64,000 bases of DNA, from the NCBI RefSeq assembly GCF_019468565.1, contig NZ_CP080521.1, forward strand, positions 7,564,001-7,628,000, read 5' to 3'. The stretch comes from Pseudonocardia sp. DSM 110487 (GTDB lineage Bacteria > Actinomycetota > Actinomycetes > Mycobacteriales > Pseudonocardiaceae). A program made the translations under genes and the position numbers. Below are positions 1 to 8,588 of this stretch, piece by piece. Positions within the stretch are counted from its first letter, which is position 1, and every line of letters begins with the position of its first letter. The notes beneath the pieces were generated by a model. The model was not told where the DNA came from. It made no database searches and saw nothing but the letters and a program-made list of their open reading frames with translations.

Positions 1-484
1 CGCGGACGGCACGGAGGTCGGGCCACTCGTGTCAGAGGAGCAGGTCGTCCGCGTGGATTCCTACGTGCAGATCGGGCGCGACGAAGGCGCCGAGGTGGTC
101 ACCGGTGGGGAGCGTCCCGGGATGGCCGGCTACTTCTACCGGCCGACCGTGCTGGCCGGCGTGACCCAGGAAATGCGTGTCGCCCGCGAGGAGATCTTCG
201 GTCCGGTCCTGTCCGTCCTGACCTACGACGACCCGGACGAGGTCGTCGCACTTGCCAATGACTCCGACTACGGGTTGGCCGCGGTGATCTGGTCGCGCGA
301 CATCGGTCGCGCCAACCGCATCGCGGGGCAGGTCCGGGCCGGAACGGTGTACCTCAACCTGCCGCCGGTGATGGATGCCGCTGCCCCTTGGGGCGGCATG
401 CGGTCGTCCGGGGTGGGACGGGAGATGGGCTGGGAGGCCGTCGCCGCGTTCACCGAGGTCAAGAGCATCTGGACCGAGCGGTGA
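1..484 (+). CDS. aldehyde dehydrogenase, C-terminal part (5' end outside window)
   Basis: This is the last 160 or so residues of an NAD(P)-dependent aldehyde dehydrogenase, which oxidises an aldehyde to its acid. The frame is open from base 2 with no start inside the window, and the GTG at 29 is internal. EEIFGPVL (about bases 187-210) is the conserved EExFGP motif that contacts the cofactor. PWGGMRSSGVGREMG near the end matches the family's PFGG-K-SG-GRE motif, with Trp in place of Phe. The catalytic Cys should lie about 35 residues upstream, outside the window. The stop overlaps the GTG of the next, broken ALDH start. Substrate cannot be told; the downstream decarboxylase would fit amine or amino acid breakdown. 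Confidence 0.9.
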   Translation, partial: ADGTEVGPLVSEEQVVRVDSYVQIGRDEGAEVVTGGERPGMAGYFYRPTVLAGVTQEMRVAREEIFGPVLSVLTYDDPDEVVALANDSDYGLAAVIWSRDIGRANRIAGQVRAGTVYLNLPPVMDAAAPWGGMRSSGVGREMGWEAVAAFTEVKSIWTER

Positions 485-655
485 GCGACGTGGAGGCACA
501 CGAGGCGGCGGTACTGTCCGGGGTCCACACCGACCTGTGGATCGGCGGCACCTGGCGGGAGAACCACGGAGGTGCCCGCTTCCCGGTCGTCGACCTTCTC
601 GCTCGCGACCGACGGCGACCGCCACACGCCGTTCAAGCTCGGTGAGCAGGTCTGA
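481..655 (+). pseudogene. remnant of a second aldehyde dehydrogenase (N-terminal fragment joined to another gene's tail)
   Basis: From GTG 481 the frame reads VSDVEAHEAAVLSG and then LWIGGTWRENHGGARFPVVD, which is a normal ALDH N-terminus (IGG-W--GG-F-V-D). After PVVD the similarity stops and the frame closes at 645. In another frame the next bases read DGDRHTPFKLGEQV and end at 653-655, which looks like the tail of an unrelated protein. I read this as a deletion scar: an ALDH gene lost everything after about 37 codons, and its 3' side fused to the end of another gene. It overlaps the preceding ALDH stop by GTGA, so it was once translationally coupled. Confidence 0.6.
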
Positions 656-683
656 TGCCGGCGCCACAACCCCAGGAGCACCC

Positions 684-2090
684 ATGACCGCCGAGTCACC
701 CCTTCGCGCCGGGCCCGCCGGTGCGCAGCAGCTCGGACACCACCTACAGGACGCGGTCGGCGAGATCGCCCGGTGGATGGACGAGTTCGGACCCTATGCA
801 CCGCACGGCTCGCTCGACGTCGACGCCACGGCGCTGGCCGGCGCGCACGCCGAGCTGACCACGAGGCTGCGGGACAACTACCCGTTCTTCCACCCCCGCT
901 ACATCGGGCAGATGCTCAAGCCGCCGCACCCGGCCGCGGTGCTCGGCTACGTCACGACGATGCTGATCAACCCGAACAACCACGCGCTGGACGGCGGTCC
1001 GGCCACGGCCCGCATGGAGCGCGAGGTGGTCGGGCAGCTCGCCACGATGTTCGGGTTCGGCGAGCACCTCGGGCACCTGACCAGCAGCGGCACCATCGCC
1101 AACCTCGAGGCGCTGTTCGTGGCGCGCGAGCTGCACCCGGGAAAGGGCATCGCCTACAGCGCCGACGCCCACTACACGCACAGCCGCATGTGCCACCTGC
1201 TCGGGGTGACGGGGCACGCCGTGGCCACCGACCGGGCCGGCCGGATGGACCTCGATGCGCTCGAGGCGCTGCTGCGCACCGGCTCGGTCGGCACGGTCGT
1301 GATGACCGCCGGCACCACCGGCCTCGGAGCGATCGACCCGATCGACCAGGCCGCGGAGCTGTGCACCCGTCACGGCGCGCGGATCCATGTCGACGCCGCC
1401 TACGGCGGGTTCTTCCGGCTCATCGCCGACGACTCCGCCGACGGCGTGGCGGCCGCGCCGTTCCAGGCCATCGCCGACTGCGACTCGGTGGTCATCGACC
1501 CGCACAAGCACGGCCTGCAGCCCTACGGCTGCGGTGCGGTCTTGTTCCGGGACCCCGCCGTGGCGGCGCACTACGTCCACGACTCGCCCTACACCTACTT
1601 CACCTCCGACGACATGCACCTCGGGGAGATCTCCCTGGAGTGCTCACGTTCCGGCGCATCGGCGGCGGCGCTGTGGCTGACGCTCAAGCTGCTGCCGCTC
1701 ACCCCCGAGGGGCTCGGCGCGGTCCTGCGCCCGGGCCGCCGTGCCGCCCTGCGCTGGGCCGAACTGCTCGCGGCCTCGACCGAGCTCGCGGCCTACCAGG
1801 CACCCGAGCTCGACATCGTGACCTACCTGCCCCGCCGCGATCGGCTCTCGGATGTCGACCGGAGCTCCGGCCGGATCCTCGACGCCGGCATGGCGCTGCG
1901 GTCGGACGAAGCCGTGTTCGTGGCCACCTACGACGTGACGGCCGACGCCCTGGCTGCGCGGGGGCACACGGTCACCGCGGACGTCGGGCACGGGCGCGTC
2001 CTGCGCAGCGTCCTGATGAAGCCCGAGACCGAGACCGTGCTACCGCAGCTGCACGCGCGGATCGAGCAGCTCAGCCGCGACGCCGGCTGA
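684..2090 (+). CDS. PLP-dependent group II decarboxylase family protein
   Basis: A 468-residue fold-type I PLP enzyme of the group II decarboxylase family (glutamate/aromatic amino acid decarboxylase type), probably decarboxylating an amino acid to an amine. Visible motifs are SSGTIANLEAL (phosphate binding), HVDAAYGG with Asp237 that pairs with the PLP ring nitrogen, and DPHKHG with the Schiff-base Lys275. Length is normal for the family. ATG 684 is preceded by AGGAG at 674-678. It lies between ALDH sequence and a flavoprotein, so amine formation followed by oxidation is possible. The exact substrate is not readable; an aspartate aminotransferase-like or lyase role is an alternative. Confidence 0.85.
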   Translation: MTAESPLRAGPAGAQQLGHHLQDAVGEIARWMDEFGPYAPHGSLDVDATALAGAHAELTTRLRDNYPFFHPRYIGQMLKPPHPAAVLGYVTTMLINPNNHALDGGPATARMEREVVGQLATMFGFGEHLGHLTSSGTIANLEALFVARELHPGKGIAYSADAHYTHSRMCHLLGVTGHAVATDRAGRMDLDALEALLRTGSVGTVVMTAGTTGLGAIDPIDQAAELCTRHGARIHVDAAYGGFFRLIADDSADGVAAAPFQAIADCDSVVIDPHKHGLQPYGCGAVLFRDPAVAAHYVHDSPYTYFTSDDMHLGEISLECSRSGASAAALWLTLKLLPLTPEGLGAVLRPGRRAALRWAELLAASTELAAYQAPELDIVTYLPRRDRLSDVDRSSGRILDAGMALRSDEAVFVATYDVTADALAARGHTVTADVGHGRVLRSVLMKPETETVLPQLHARIEQLSRDAG

Positions 2091-2122
2091 CCCACTCCGA
2101 CCGGCCCGGAAGGAGACCGCAG

Positions 2123-3730
2123 GTGACGGACGCCACGACCGACCACGACGTCATCGTCGTCGGATCGGGTGGTGCGGGGCTGGTCGCGGCGTGTGCCGCA
2201 GCGGACCGGGGCGCCCGCGTCCTGGTCCTCGAGGCCGCCGACCTGCTCGGCGGCACGACCGCGCTGTCCGGTGGCCAGATGTGGATCCCGGGCACCCGCC
2301 GGATGCGGGAGGCCGGCTATCCCGACGACCGCCGAGACGCGCTGGTCTACCTGAGGCAGGTGACGCTCGGCGGCACGCCCGACGAGCAGCTCGAGGCGTT
2401 CCTGGACAACGGTCCCCGCCTCGCCGATTACCTCGAACAGGAGCTGGGCGTCCCACTCGCCGCCGTGGCCCGCGACGACTACCACCCCGACTGGCCCGGT
2501 GCGCGCTTCGGCCGGTCGCTGGAGCCGATGCCGGTCCCGACCGATGACCTGGGCGAACTGCGCGACACGGTCGCGACCTCGCCCGCCCGCGGGCCGCTCA
2601 CCGGGGCCGAGTCCCGTACCGGGCTCGACCCGCAGGTCCTGCGCCAGCGGCGGGCCACCGGCGTCCGCACACAGGGATCGGGACTGGTCGCGGGCCTGGT
2701 CGCCGCCGGCTTGCGGCGCAGCGTCGAGTTCCGGACCGGGCACCGGGTGGTCGGCATGGCCGACGGTGAGAACGGCTGGTCCGTGACCGCACGCCGTGCC
2801 GACGGCACGCAGGTCCACCTGCGGGCAGCGGGAGCAGTCGTGCTGGCCTGCGGCGGGTTCTCGCACGACGCCGGGCTGCGGCGCGACTTCCTGCCCCTGA
2901 CCGAGATCCTGCCGCTGGGTGTGCCCACCGCCGTCGGTGACGGGATCCGCCTGGGCCTCACGGCAGGGGGGCACCTACGCGGGATGTCCGAAGCCTGGTG
3001 GACGCCCGCCACCCGCGTCCCTTCCACGACCCCCGGCGCTCCCGCGGCGGCGCGCAACGTAGTCCGGGAGCTCGCCTGTCCCGGCTCGGTGCTGGTCAAC
3101 GCCGCGGGCGAGCGCTTCGCCGACGAGGCGAGCTCCTACAACGACCTGGCCAAGGCGTTTCTCGCGTTCGACCCCGCCACCCACACCTTCCCCAACGCCC
3201 GGGCCTGGCTGGTGCTCGACGCACGCTTCGCAAGCCGGTATCCGGTCCCCGGAGTGGCCGCTGCCGACCCGGTCCCGGACTGGTTCGTCACGGCGCCGGA
3301 CCTGCCGTCGCTGGCCCGCAAGCTCGGCGTCCCCGAGCACACGCTGACCCGCACGGTGGCAGCGATGAACGACCACGCCGATCGCGGCATCGATCCCGAG
3401 TTCGGCCGCGGCGGCAACGGGCACGACACCTTCAACGGCGACAGCACCCACGGCCCCTGCCTGGGCAGGATCGAGACCCCACCGTTCCACGCCGTACCGA
3501 TCACCGTGGGCATGAACGGCACGAAGGGCGGGTTGGTGACCGACGCCCGTGGCGCCGTGCTCGACGCGGCCGGTGGCGTCGTGCCTGGGCTGTTCGCCTG
3601 CGGCGAGACGGCGGCCGCTCTCATGGGTCCGGGATATGCCGGGAACGGCGCGTCGCTCGGCCCCTCCCTCACCACCGGACTGGTGATCGGAGAATCCGCA
3701 GAAATCCGGGACCGGTCGTCTTCAGCGTAG
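2123..3730 (+). CDS. FAD-dependent oxidoreductase, KstD/fumarate reductase flavoprotein family
   Basis: A 535-residue flavoprotein. The N-terminus carries the Rossmann dinucleotide motif VVGSGGAGLVAA followed by LVLEAADLLGGTTALSGG, as in 3-ketosteroid dehydrogenases and fumarate reductase flavoproteins. The C-terminus has GMNGTKGGLVTDARGAV and GPGYAGNGASLGPSL, the usual FAD-closing region. It would desaturate or reduce a CH-CH bond next to a carbonyl. No signal peptide is seen. The GTG at 2123 was chosen because AAGGAGA lies just upstream and the Rossmann motif starts about 10 residues later. It follows the decarboxylase by 32 bases and is likely cotranscribed with it. Confidence 0.85.
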   Translation: MTDATTDHDVIVVGSGGAGLVAACAAADRGARVLVLEAADLLGGTTALSGGQMWIPGTRRMREAGYPDDRRDALVYLRQVTLGGTPDEQLEAFLDNGPRLADYLEQELGVPLAAVARDDYHPDWPGARFGRSLEPMPVPTDDLGELRDTVATSPARGPLTGAESRTGLDPQVLRQRRATGVRTQGSGLVAGLVAAGLRRSVEFRTGHRVVGMADGENGWSVTARRADGTQVHLRAAGAVVLACGGFSHDAGLRRDFLPLTEILPLGVPTAVGDGIRLGLTAGGHLRGMSEAWWTPATRVPSTTPGAPAAARNVVRELACPGSVLVNAAGERFADEASSYNDLAKAFLAFDPATHTFPNARAWLVLDARFASRYPVPGVAAADPVPDWFVTAPDLPSLARKLGVPEHTLTRTVAAMNDHADRGIDPEFGRGGNGHDTFNGDSTHGPCLGRIETPPFHAVPITVGMNGTKGGLVTDARGAVLDAAGGVVPGLFACGETAAALMGPGYAGNGASLGPSLTTGLVIGESAEIRDRSSSA

Positions 3731-3745
3731 TCGAAGGAGCACGTC

Positions 3746-5133
3746 ATGGCCTCAGCAGAAGTACCCGCCGACACCACGTCACGCCCGCCACAGCCATCGC
3801 GGAGAATCATTCTGGGTGCTTGCTTCGGACACCTGGCTGAATGGTACGAATTCGGTGCCTACGGCTACCTCGCAACCGTACTCGGAACACTGTTCTTCCC
3901 GAGCGTCGACCCCACGGTCTCGCTCCTGTCCGCGCTCGCCGTCTTCGGTGTCGCGTTCGTCGCCCGTCCCTTCGGTGCGATCGTGTTCGGACACCTCGGC
4001 GACCGGTTCGGCAGGCGCGCGATCCTCGCGACGACGATCCTGCTGATGGGCGGGGCCACGGTCACCATCGGACTGCTCCCGACCTACGCCTCGATCGGCA
4101 TCGCCGCGCCCATCCTGCTGATCATCTGCCGGCTGCTGCAGGGCCTGTCCGCCGGCGGCGAGACCTCGGGCGCCGCCACGTTCCTCGCCGAGTCGGCACC
4201 CCCGGCAAGCGCGGCCTGTGGACCTCGAGCATCCAGGCGATCGGCATCGTCGCGTTCGTCACGGCCGCGACGCTCGTGGCCGTGCTCAACGCGAGTCTGG
4301 GCGCCGAGGCAATGGCGGCGTGGGGTTGGCGAATCCCCTTCCTGCTCGCCCTCCCATTGGCGCTGACCGGTCTCTACCTGCGCTTCAAGGTCGAAGAGAC
4401 CCCGGCGTTCCAGGCCGCCTTGGCCAAGGAGCAAGCGAGCAGCCTGCAGAAGGCCCCGGTCGCGGAACTGCTCGCCCGCCACAAGAAGCCGCTGCTGTTC
4501 CTGATCGCGATCGTGGGCGTGGAGGCGGTCGCCTCCTACGTCGCCAAGACCTACCTGCCGACCTACCTGGTCTCCACGATCGGCCTCGGCACCACCCCGG
4601 CGCTGCTCTCGACCTCGGCCACACTGCTCTTCGCGGCCGCGCTCGTACCGTTCTACGCGACACTCAGCGACCGGATCGGCCGCAAGCCACTCCTGCTGTG
4701 GGGCACCGTAGCGCTCGTCGTCGTGTCGATCCCGGCCTTCATCCTGATCAGCAGCGGCAGCCTCGTGGGGGCCATCGTCGGTCAGATCATCGCGATCATC
4801 CCAGGTACCGCGATCTCGGTCTCCGTGGTCGTCATGCAAGCCGAGCTGTTCCCGACCCGGGTCCGCTACTCCGGAGCCGCGCTGGGCTACAACACCGCAT
4901 ACGCGCTCTTCGGCGGAACCGCACCGTTCGTCGCCGCCGCGCTCATCTCCGCATTCGGGACCAAGCTGATGCCCGGCTACTACCTCGTCGCCTTCGGCCT
5001 GCTCGGCCTGCTCGTCATCGCCCGGCTGCCCGAGACGTTCCGCCGGGACATGCTCGACGTCGACCAGCCGTGGGCCGCCGACAAGGCCAACAAAGCCGAC
5101 GAAGCCGACGCGACTGTGACCACACGCTCCTGA
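3746..5133 (+). pseudogene. MHS-family MFS transporter, interrupted by a single-base frameshift
   Basis: Two frames together encode one metabolite:H+ symporter of about 460 residues. Frame 1 starts at ATG 3746 (AAGGAG upstream) and holds AEWYEFGAYGYLA and GHLGDRFGRRA, typical of ProP/KgtP/ShiA-like MHS transporters. At the C run 4199-4203 the protein switches frame: the expected AESAPPGKRGLWTSS is split, and the rest (TM5 to TM12, through GRKPLLLWG) continues in another frame to 5133. Adding one C restores one frame. This is either a real inactivating mutation or a sequencing or assembly error in a homopolymer. The product would import an organic acid or betaine-like substrate for the neighbouring enzymes. 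Confidence 0.85.
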
Positions 5134-5205
5134 CCACTCCACCCGGCGAGCACCAGCCGACGCGCAGGCCCCCACCCCACCGCCAGACCCCGAGGGTTAT
5201 CAGAT

Positions 5206-5988
5206 GTGAATGCCACCCCTGCACGTTTCACCCGACGAGTCGTCCTCGCCACCGGCGCCGCCGCCGGACTGGGGCTGGCCGCGGCGCGCCAGTTCGCATC
5301 CGAGGGCGCTCGACTGGTGCTGGTCGACTGGGCCGAGCAGCCGCTCGAGGATGCCGTCGCGGAGCTCACCGATGCCGGCGCCGAAGCCGTCGCGGTCGTC
5401 GGTGACGTCTCGCTCGCCTCGACGGCCCGGGAGGCCGTGCGCGTGGCCCTCGAGACCTACGGACGCGTGGACGTCCTGTTCAACAACGCCGGCATCGATC
5501 CGCTGGAGGCAACCTCGCTCGCCGAGACCGAGGAGGATGTCTGGGACAAGGTCATCGACGTCAACCTGAAGTCGGCCTACCTGTTCGTCCGGGAATGCGT
5601 CCCGATCATGGCGGCCGAAGGCGGCGGGTCGATCATCACGACGGCGTCCTCTGCGGGCACGAAGGCCTCACCCCGCGAGGCGGTCTACGGCATCTCGAAG
5701 GCGGCGCTCATCGCGTTGACCCGTTCGGTCGCCCGGGACCACGCACACGAAGGGATCCGAGCGAACTGCGTCTGCCCCGGATTCCTGGAGAACATCGTGA
5801 ACGACCGCAAGGCGAGCATGACCGAGGAGGCGGTCAGAGCCCGCTCCGCCCGGGCCGCGGAGCTGGTACCGATCGGCCGCGAGGGGACCTACGACGAGAT
5901 CGCACGCTCCATCCTGTTCCTCGCCAGTGATGAATCCACCTACACCACCGGTGCGTCGTTGCTGATCGACGGTGGGTGGCTCGCCTAG
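5206..5988 (+). CDS. SDR family NAD(P)-dependent oxidoreductase
   Basis: A 260-residue classical short-chain dehydrogenase. It has the cofactor motif TGAAAGLGLAAA near residue 16, NNAG at about residue 92, the catalytic Ser in the ITTASSAG stretch and YGISK with the catalytic Tyr and Lys. VDW after the second beta strand (an acidic residue) suggests NAD rather than NADP. It ends in TGASLLIDGGWLA, a usual SDR C-terminus. GTG 5206 was taken as start, since the Rossmann strand begins about 11 residues later. Last gene of the + strand block; it faces the - strand block after 94 bases. Substrate is unknown. Confidence 0.85.
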   Translation: MNATPARFTRRVVLATGAAAGLGLAAARQFASEGARLVLVDWAEQPLEDAVAELTDAGAEAVAVVGDVSLASTAREAVRVALETYGRVDVLFNNAGIDPLEATSLAETEEDVWDKVIDVNLKSAYLFVRECVPIMAAEGGGSIITTASSAGTKASPREAVYGISKAALIALTRSVARDHAHEGIRANCVCPGFLENIVNDRKASMTEEAVRARSARAAELVPIGREGTYDEIARSILFLASDESTYTTGASLLIDGGWLA

Positions 5989-6026
5989 CCCGACTCACCG
6001 ATGGATGGGGTTGCACGCCACCCCTT

Positions 6027-6043
6027 GCTGCGCGATGCGCAGC
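6027..6043. terminator. possible hairpin terminator between convergent genes
   Basis: Between the SDR stop (5988) and the end of the convergent RraA gene (6083) lies a perfect 7-bp stem, GCTGCGC/GCGCAGC, with a 3-base loop. There is no T tract on either side, so it is only a candidate, although GC-rich hairpins without T tracts are common in actinobacteria. Confidence 0.35.
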
Positions 6044-6082
6044 TGGTGCAGGAACGGATGCGCGATCCCCGCTGAGCGGGCC

Positions 6083-6736
6083 TCACGGCTGCACCTCCCG
6101 GCGCTGCAACAGGTGGTAGCCGTGGCGGACGCGGGCCTCGGCCAAGGTGGTCCCGGACAGAACGTCGGCGATGATCGCGTCCTCGCGCTCGGCGATCGCG
6201 GTGGAGATCTCGAGGACCTGCTCCTCCTTCGCTCGCGGCACGGCGAGCACCCCGTCGGCGTCGCCGAGCAGCAGGTCGCCGGCGCGCACCTGCACGCCGC
6301 CGACCGAGACCGGCCGGCCGACGTCGGAGACCTCCACCCGGTCCTTGCCGGTGCGCATGAACCGGCCTCGGCTGTAGATCGGGTAGCCGACGCCGATGGC
6401 GCGTTGGACGTCACGGCAGACACCGTCGATCACCGTGCCCGCGACCCCACGATCCGCGGCCATGGCCGTGAGGATGTCGCCCCACACGGTGCAGTCGGTG
6501 CGCCCGCCGTTGTCGAGCACCACGACCTCTCCCGGCGCCACCTCGTCGAGGTAGTCCCCGACCGTGCCCGGCGGCGAACCGGCGGTCAGGTACCGGACGG
6601 TGAACGCGCGCCCGCACAGGCGGGCACCGTTGTGGAGCGGCGCGATGCCCAGCATCGAGCCTGGGAAGCCGAGCCGGTCCAGCGCATCGGAGACGGTGGC
6701 CGCCGAGAATCGCGCGAGGGGGTGCGGGCCGCTCAC
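6083..6736 (-). CDS. RraA-family aldolase-like protein (second copy)
   Basis: A 217-residue RraA/LigK-type protein. The family includes 4-carboxy-4-hydroxy-2-oxoadipate (CHA/HMG) aldolases that release pyruvate. The key segment is DNGGRTDCTVWGDILTAMA followed by RGVAGTVIDGVCRD, holding the Arg and Asp that bind pyruvate and Mg2+. GTG 6736 overlaps the stop of the preceding paralogue by 4 bases, so it is translationally coupled. It is the last gene of the ring-cleavage operon. With the LigJ-like hydratase upstream, CHA cleavage to pyruvate and oxaloacetate is the natural role for this or its paralogue. The reason for two copies is not evident. Confidence 0.8.
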   Translation of the reverse strand: MSGPHPLARFSAATVSDALDRLGFPGSMLGIAPLHNGARLCGRAFTVRYLTAGSPPGTVGDYLDEVAPGEVVVLDNGGRTDCTVWGDILTAMAADRGVAGTVIDGVCRDVQRAIGVGYPIYSRGRFMRTGKDRVEVSDVGRPVSVGGVQVRAGDLLLGDADGVLAVPRAKEEQVLEISTAIAEREDAIIADVLSGTTLAEARVRHGYHLLQRREVQP

Positions 6737-7416
6737 GACGTCGTTTCCTCGACCGTCGGGAACCGGCTGTCGTGCATCACCTCGGTGACCGGCTGTCCGG
6801 CTCGCACGGCCTCAGCCATGCCGGCCTCGCGGGCCACGACGCGCTCGGCGAGCCCGAGCACGCGCTCGAGGTCACCGGCGGGCACGAAGACGACGCCGTT
6901 GCGGTCGGCGAGGACGTAGTCGCCCTGCTCGACGATGACGCCCGCGACCTGAACCGGCTCGCCCATCGCCAGCTGCACGATCCGGCCGCGCGCGCTGACC
7001 GGGACGACGGCCCGGCCGAACACCGGGAAGTCCTGCTCGTCGCACTCGGCGATGTCGCGCATCGCGCCGTCCACGACCACCGCGCCGATCCCCCGGTGGG
7101 CGGCGGCCAGCGTCAGGATGCCACCCCAGCACGACACGTCGACCCGGCCGTTGTTCGCGATCACCAGCACGTCGCCCGGCTCGGCGGCCTCGATGGCCGC
7201 CGTGGCGATGTGCTCGGTGGGACCACCGGACTCCGGTGGTCCGGCGAGCACGGTGCGCACCCGACCGGCGACGGGTCCCGGGACGGCCCACAGCGGCGTG
7301 AGGCCGGTGGTCGCGCCGGCGAGGCCGAGCGTGTCCAGGGCGTCCGACACCGCGCACGTGTCGAGGGCGCGCAGCCGGCCGAGGAGGGGTTCGGCGGCGT
7401 ACGGCACGTCCGTCAC
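6733..7416 (-). CDS. RraA-family aldolase-like protein (first copy)
   Basis: A 227-residue paralogue of the next gene, with the same core: NNGRVDVSCWGGILTLAA and RGIGAVVVDGAMRD, keeping the Arg-Asp metal/substrate pair. Similarity starts at SDALDTLGLAG near the N-terminus, as in LigK/HMG aldolases. GTG 7416 overlaps the ABC ATPase stop (GTGA), and its own stop overlaps the next GTG. It may be the CHA aldolase, or may act on a related oxo acid. Both copies keep the active-site residues, so neither looks degenerate. Confidence 0.8.
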   Translation of the reverse strand: MTDVPYAAEPLLGRLRALDTCAVSDALDTLGLAGATTGLTPLWAVPGPVAGRVRTVLAGPPESGGPTEHIATAAIEAAEPGDVLVIANNGRVDVSCWGGILTLAAAHRGIGAVVVDGAMRDIAECDEQDFPVFGRAVVPVSARGRIVQLAMGEPVQVAGVIVEQGDYVLADRNGVVFVPAGDLERVLGLAERVVAREAGMAEAVRAGQPVTEVMHDSRFPTVEETTS

Positions 7417-8588
7417 CCCGATCCAGCCCTGGCGAGGTCGGAGACCGGCGCCGCCTCCTGCCCCGACGATTCGCCAGGCAGCGGCACCACCCGGGCGGTG
7501 GGCACGCCGAGCGCGACCTCGCGGCCCACGCTCAGCTCGTCCGGCCCGAAGCGGTCCAGCTCGCTCTCGTCCACCTGGGCACGCACCAGCTCCCCGCCGA
7601 TGTCGACCAGGACGCGCACGCAGCTGCCCAGGTAGGTGCGCGAGCGCACTCGCCCGGTGAAACTGCTCGACACCCCTTCGACCGCAGGTGGGGGAACCTG
7701 CCCGTCCACGCGCACGTGCGAGGCGCGGAAGGCGACGGCCATCGGGGTGCCCGCCGGTCCGGGCGGACGACCCGCGACCCGAACCGCGGCCGTCGCCCCG
7801 GCCAGGTCGACGACGTACCCGTCGGCGGCCACGTCCACCACCGTGCCCGAGAGGAGGTTCTGGAACCCCATGAAGTCGGCGACGAACGCGTTGGCCGGGC
7901 GGGTGTAGAGCTCCCGCGGGCTGCCGACCTGCTCGATCCGCCCCGCGTTCATCACGACGACCCGGTCGGCCAGCGCGATGGCCTCCTCCTGGTCGTGGGT
8001 GACGTAGACGGACGTGGAGCCGAGCGCGTCGTGCAGCTCCCGGATCTGGGTGCGCATCGACAGCCGCAGCTTCGCGTCCAGGTTGGACAGCGGTTCGTCG
8101 TACAGCATCAGGGCGGGCCGGTTGACCATCGCCCTCGCCAGGGCCACTCGCTGCTGCTGGCCACCGGACAGCGACGTCGCCATCTCGTCGGCGCGGTCGG
8201 CCAACCCCACCTGTTCCAGGATCTCCAGTACCCGTCGCCGCGCCTCGGCCTTGCCGACCTTCGCCAGTTTGAGCGGATAGCCGACGTTCCCGCCCACCGT
8301 CATGTGCGGCCACAGCCCGTAGCTCTGGAACACCATCCCGACGTCGCGCTTGTCCGGTGGCACGAACGTGGCACGAGCGGCGGAGAACACGACCCGCTCG
8401 CCGATGGCGAGCTCGCCCCGGTCGGGTGCCTCTAGCCCGGCCAGGCAGCGCAGCGTGGTCGTCTTCCCGCAGCCGCTGGGGCCCAGCAGCGTGACGAACT
8501 CGCCGGGGGCGATGTCGAGGTCGAGTTGCTCCACGGCGGCGACGCCGCCGAACTCCTTGATCAGCCCGGTGATCGTCACCCCGCTCAT
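7413..8588 (-). CDS. ABC transporter ATP-binding protein (FbpC/PotA type)
   Basis: A 391-residue ATPase of the importer class. It shows Walker A GPSGCGKTTT (about residues 37-46), the Q-loop in VFQSYGLWPHM, the signature LSGGQQQRVALARA, Walker B LMLYDEPLSNLDAKL and the H-loop THDQEEA, followed by a roughly 140-residue TOBE-type C-terminal domain. Its start overlaps the dioxygenase stop (ATGA) and its stop overlaps the first RraA gene. The matching permease and binding protein are encoded upstream, separated from it by the hydratase and dioxygenase genes. That interleaving ties transport to ring cleavage. The cargo is inferred to be the aromatic substrate; ferric iron is the alternative by family. 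Confidence 0.9.
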   Translation of the reverse strand: MSGVTITGLIKEFGGVAAVEQLDLDIAPGEFVTLLGPSGCGKTTTLRCLAGLEAPDRGELAIGERVVFSAARATFVPPDKRDVGMVFQSYGLWPHMTVGGNVGYPLKLAKVGKAEARRRVLEILEQVGLADRADEMATSLSGGQQQRVALARAMVNRPALMLYDEPLSNLDAKLRLSMRTQIRELHDALGSTSVYVTHDQEEAIALADRVVVMNAGRIEQVGSPRELYTRPANAFVADFMGFQNLLSGTVVDVAADGYVVDLAGATAAVRVAGRPPGPAGTPMAVAFRASHVRVDGQVPPPAVEGVSSSFTGRVRSRTYLGSCVRVLVDIGGELVRAQVDESELDRFGPDELSVGREVALGVPTARVVPLPGESSGQEAAPVSDLARAGSG

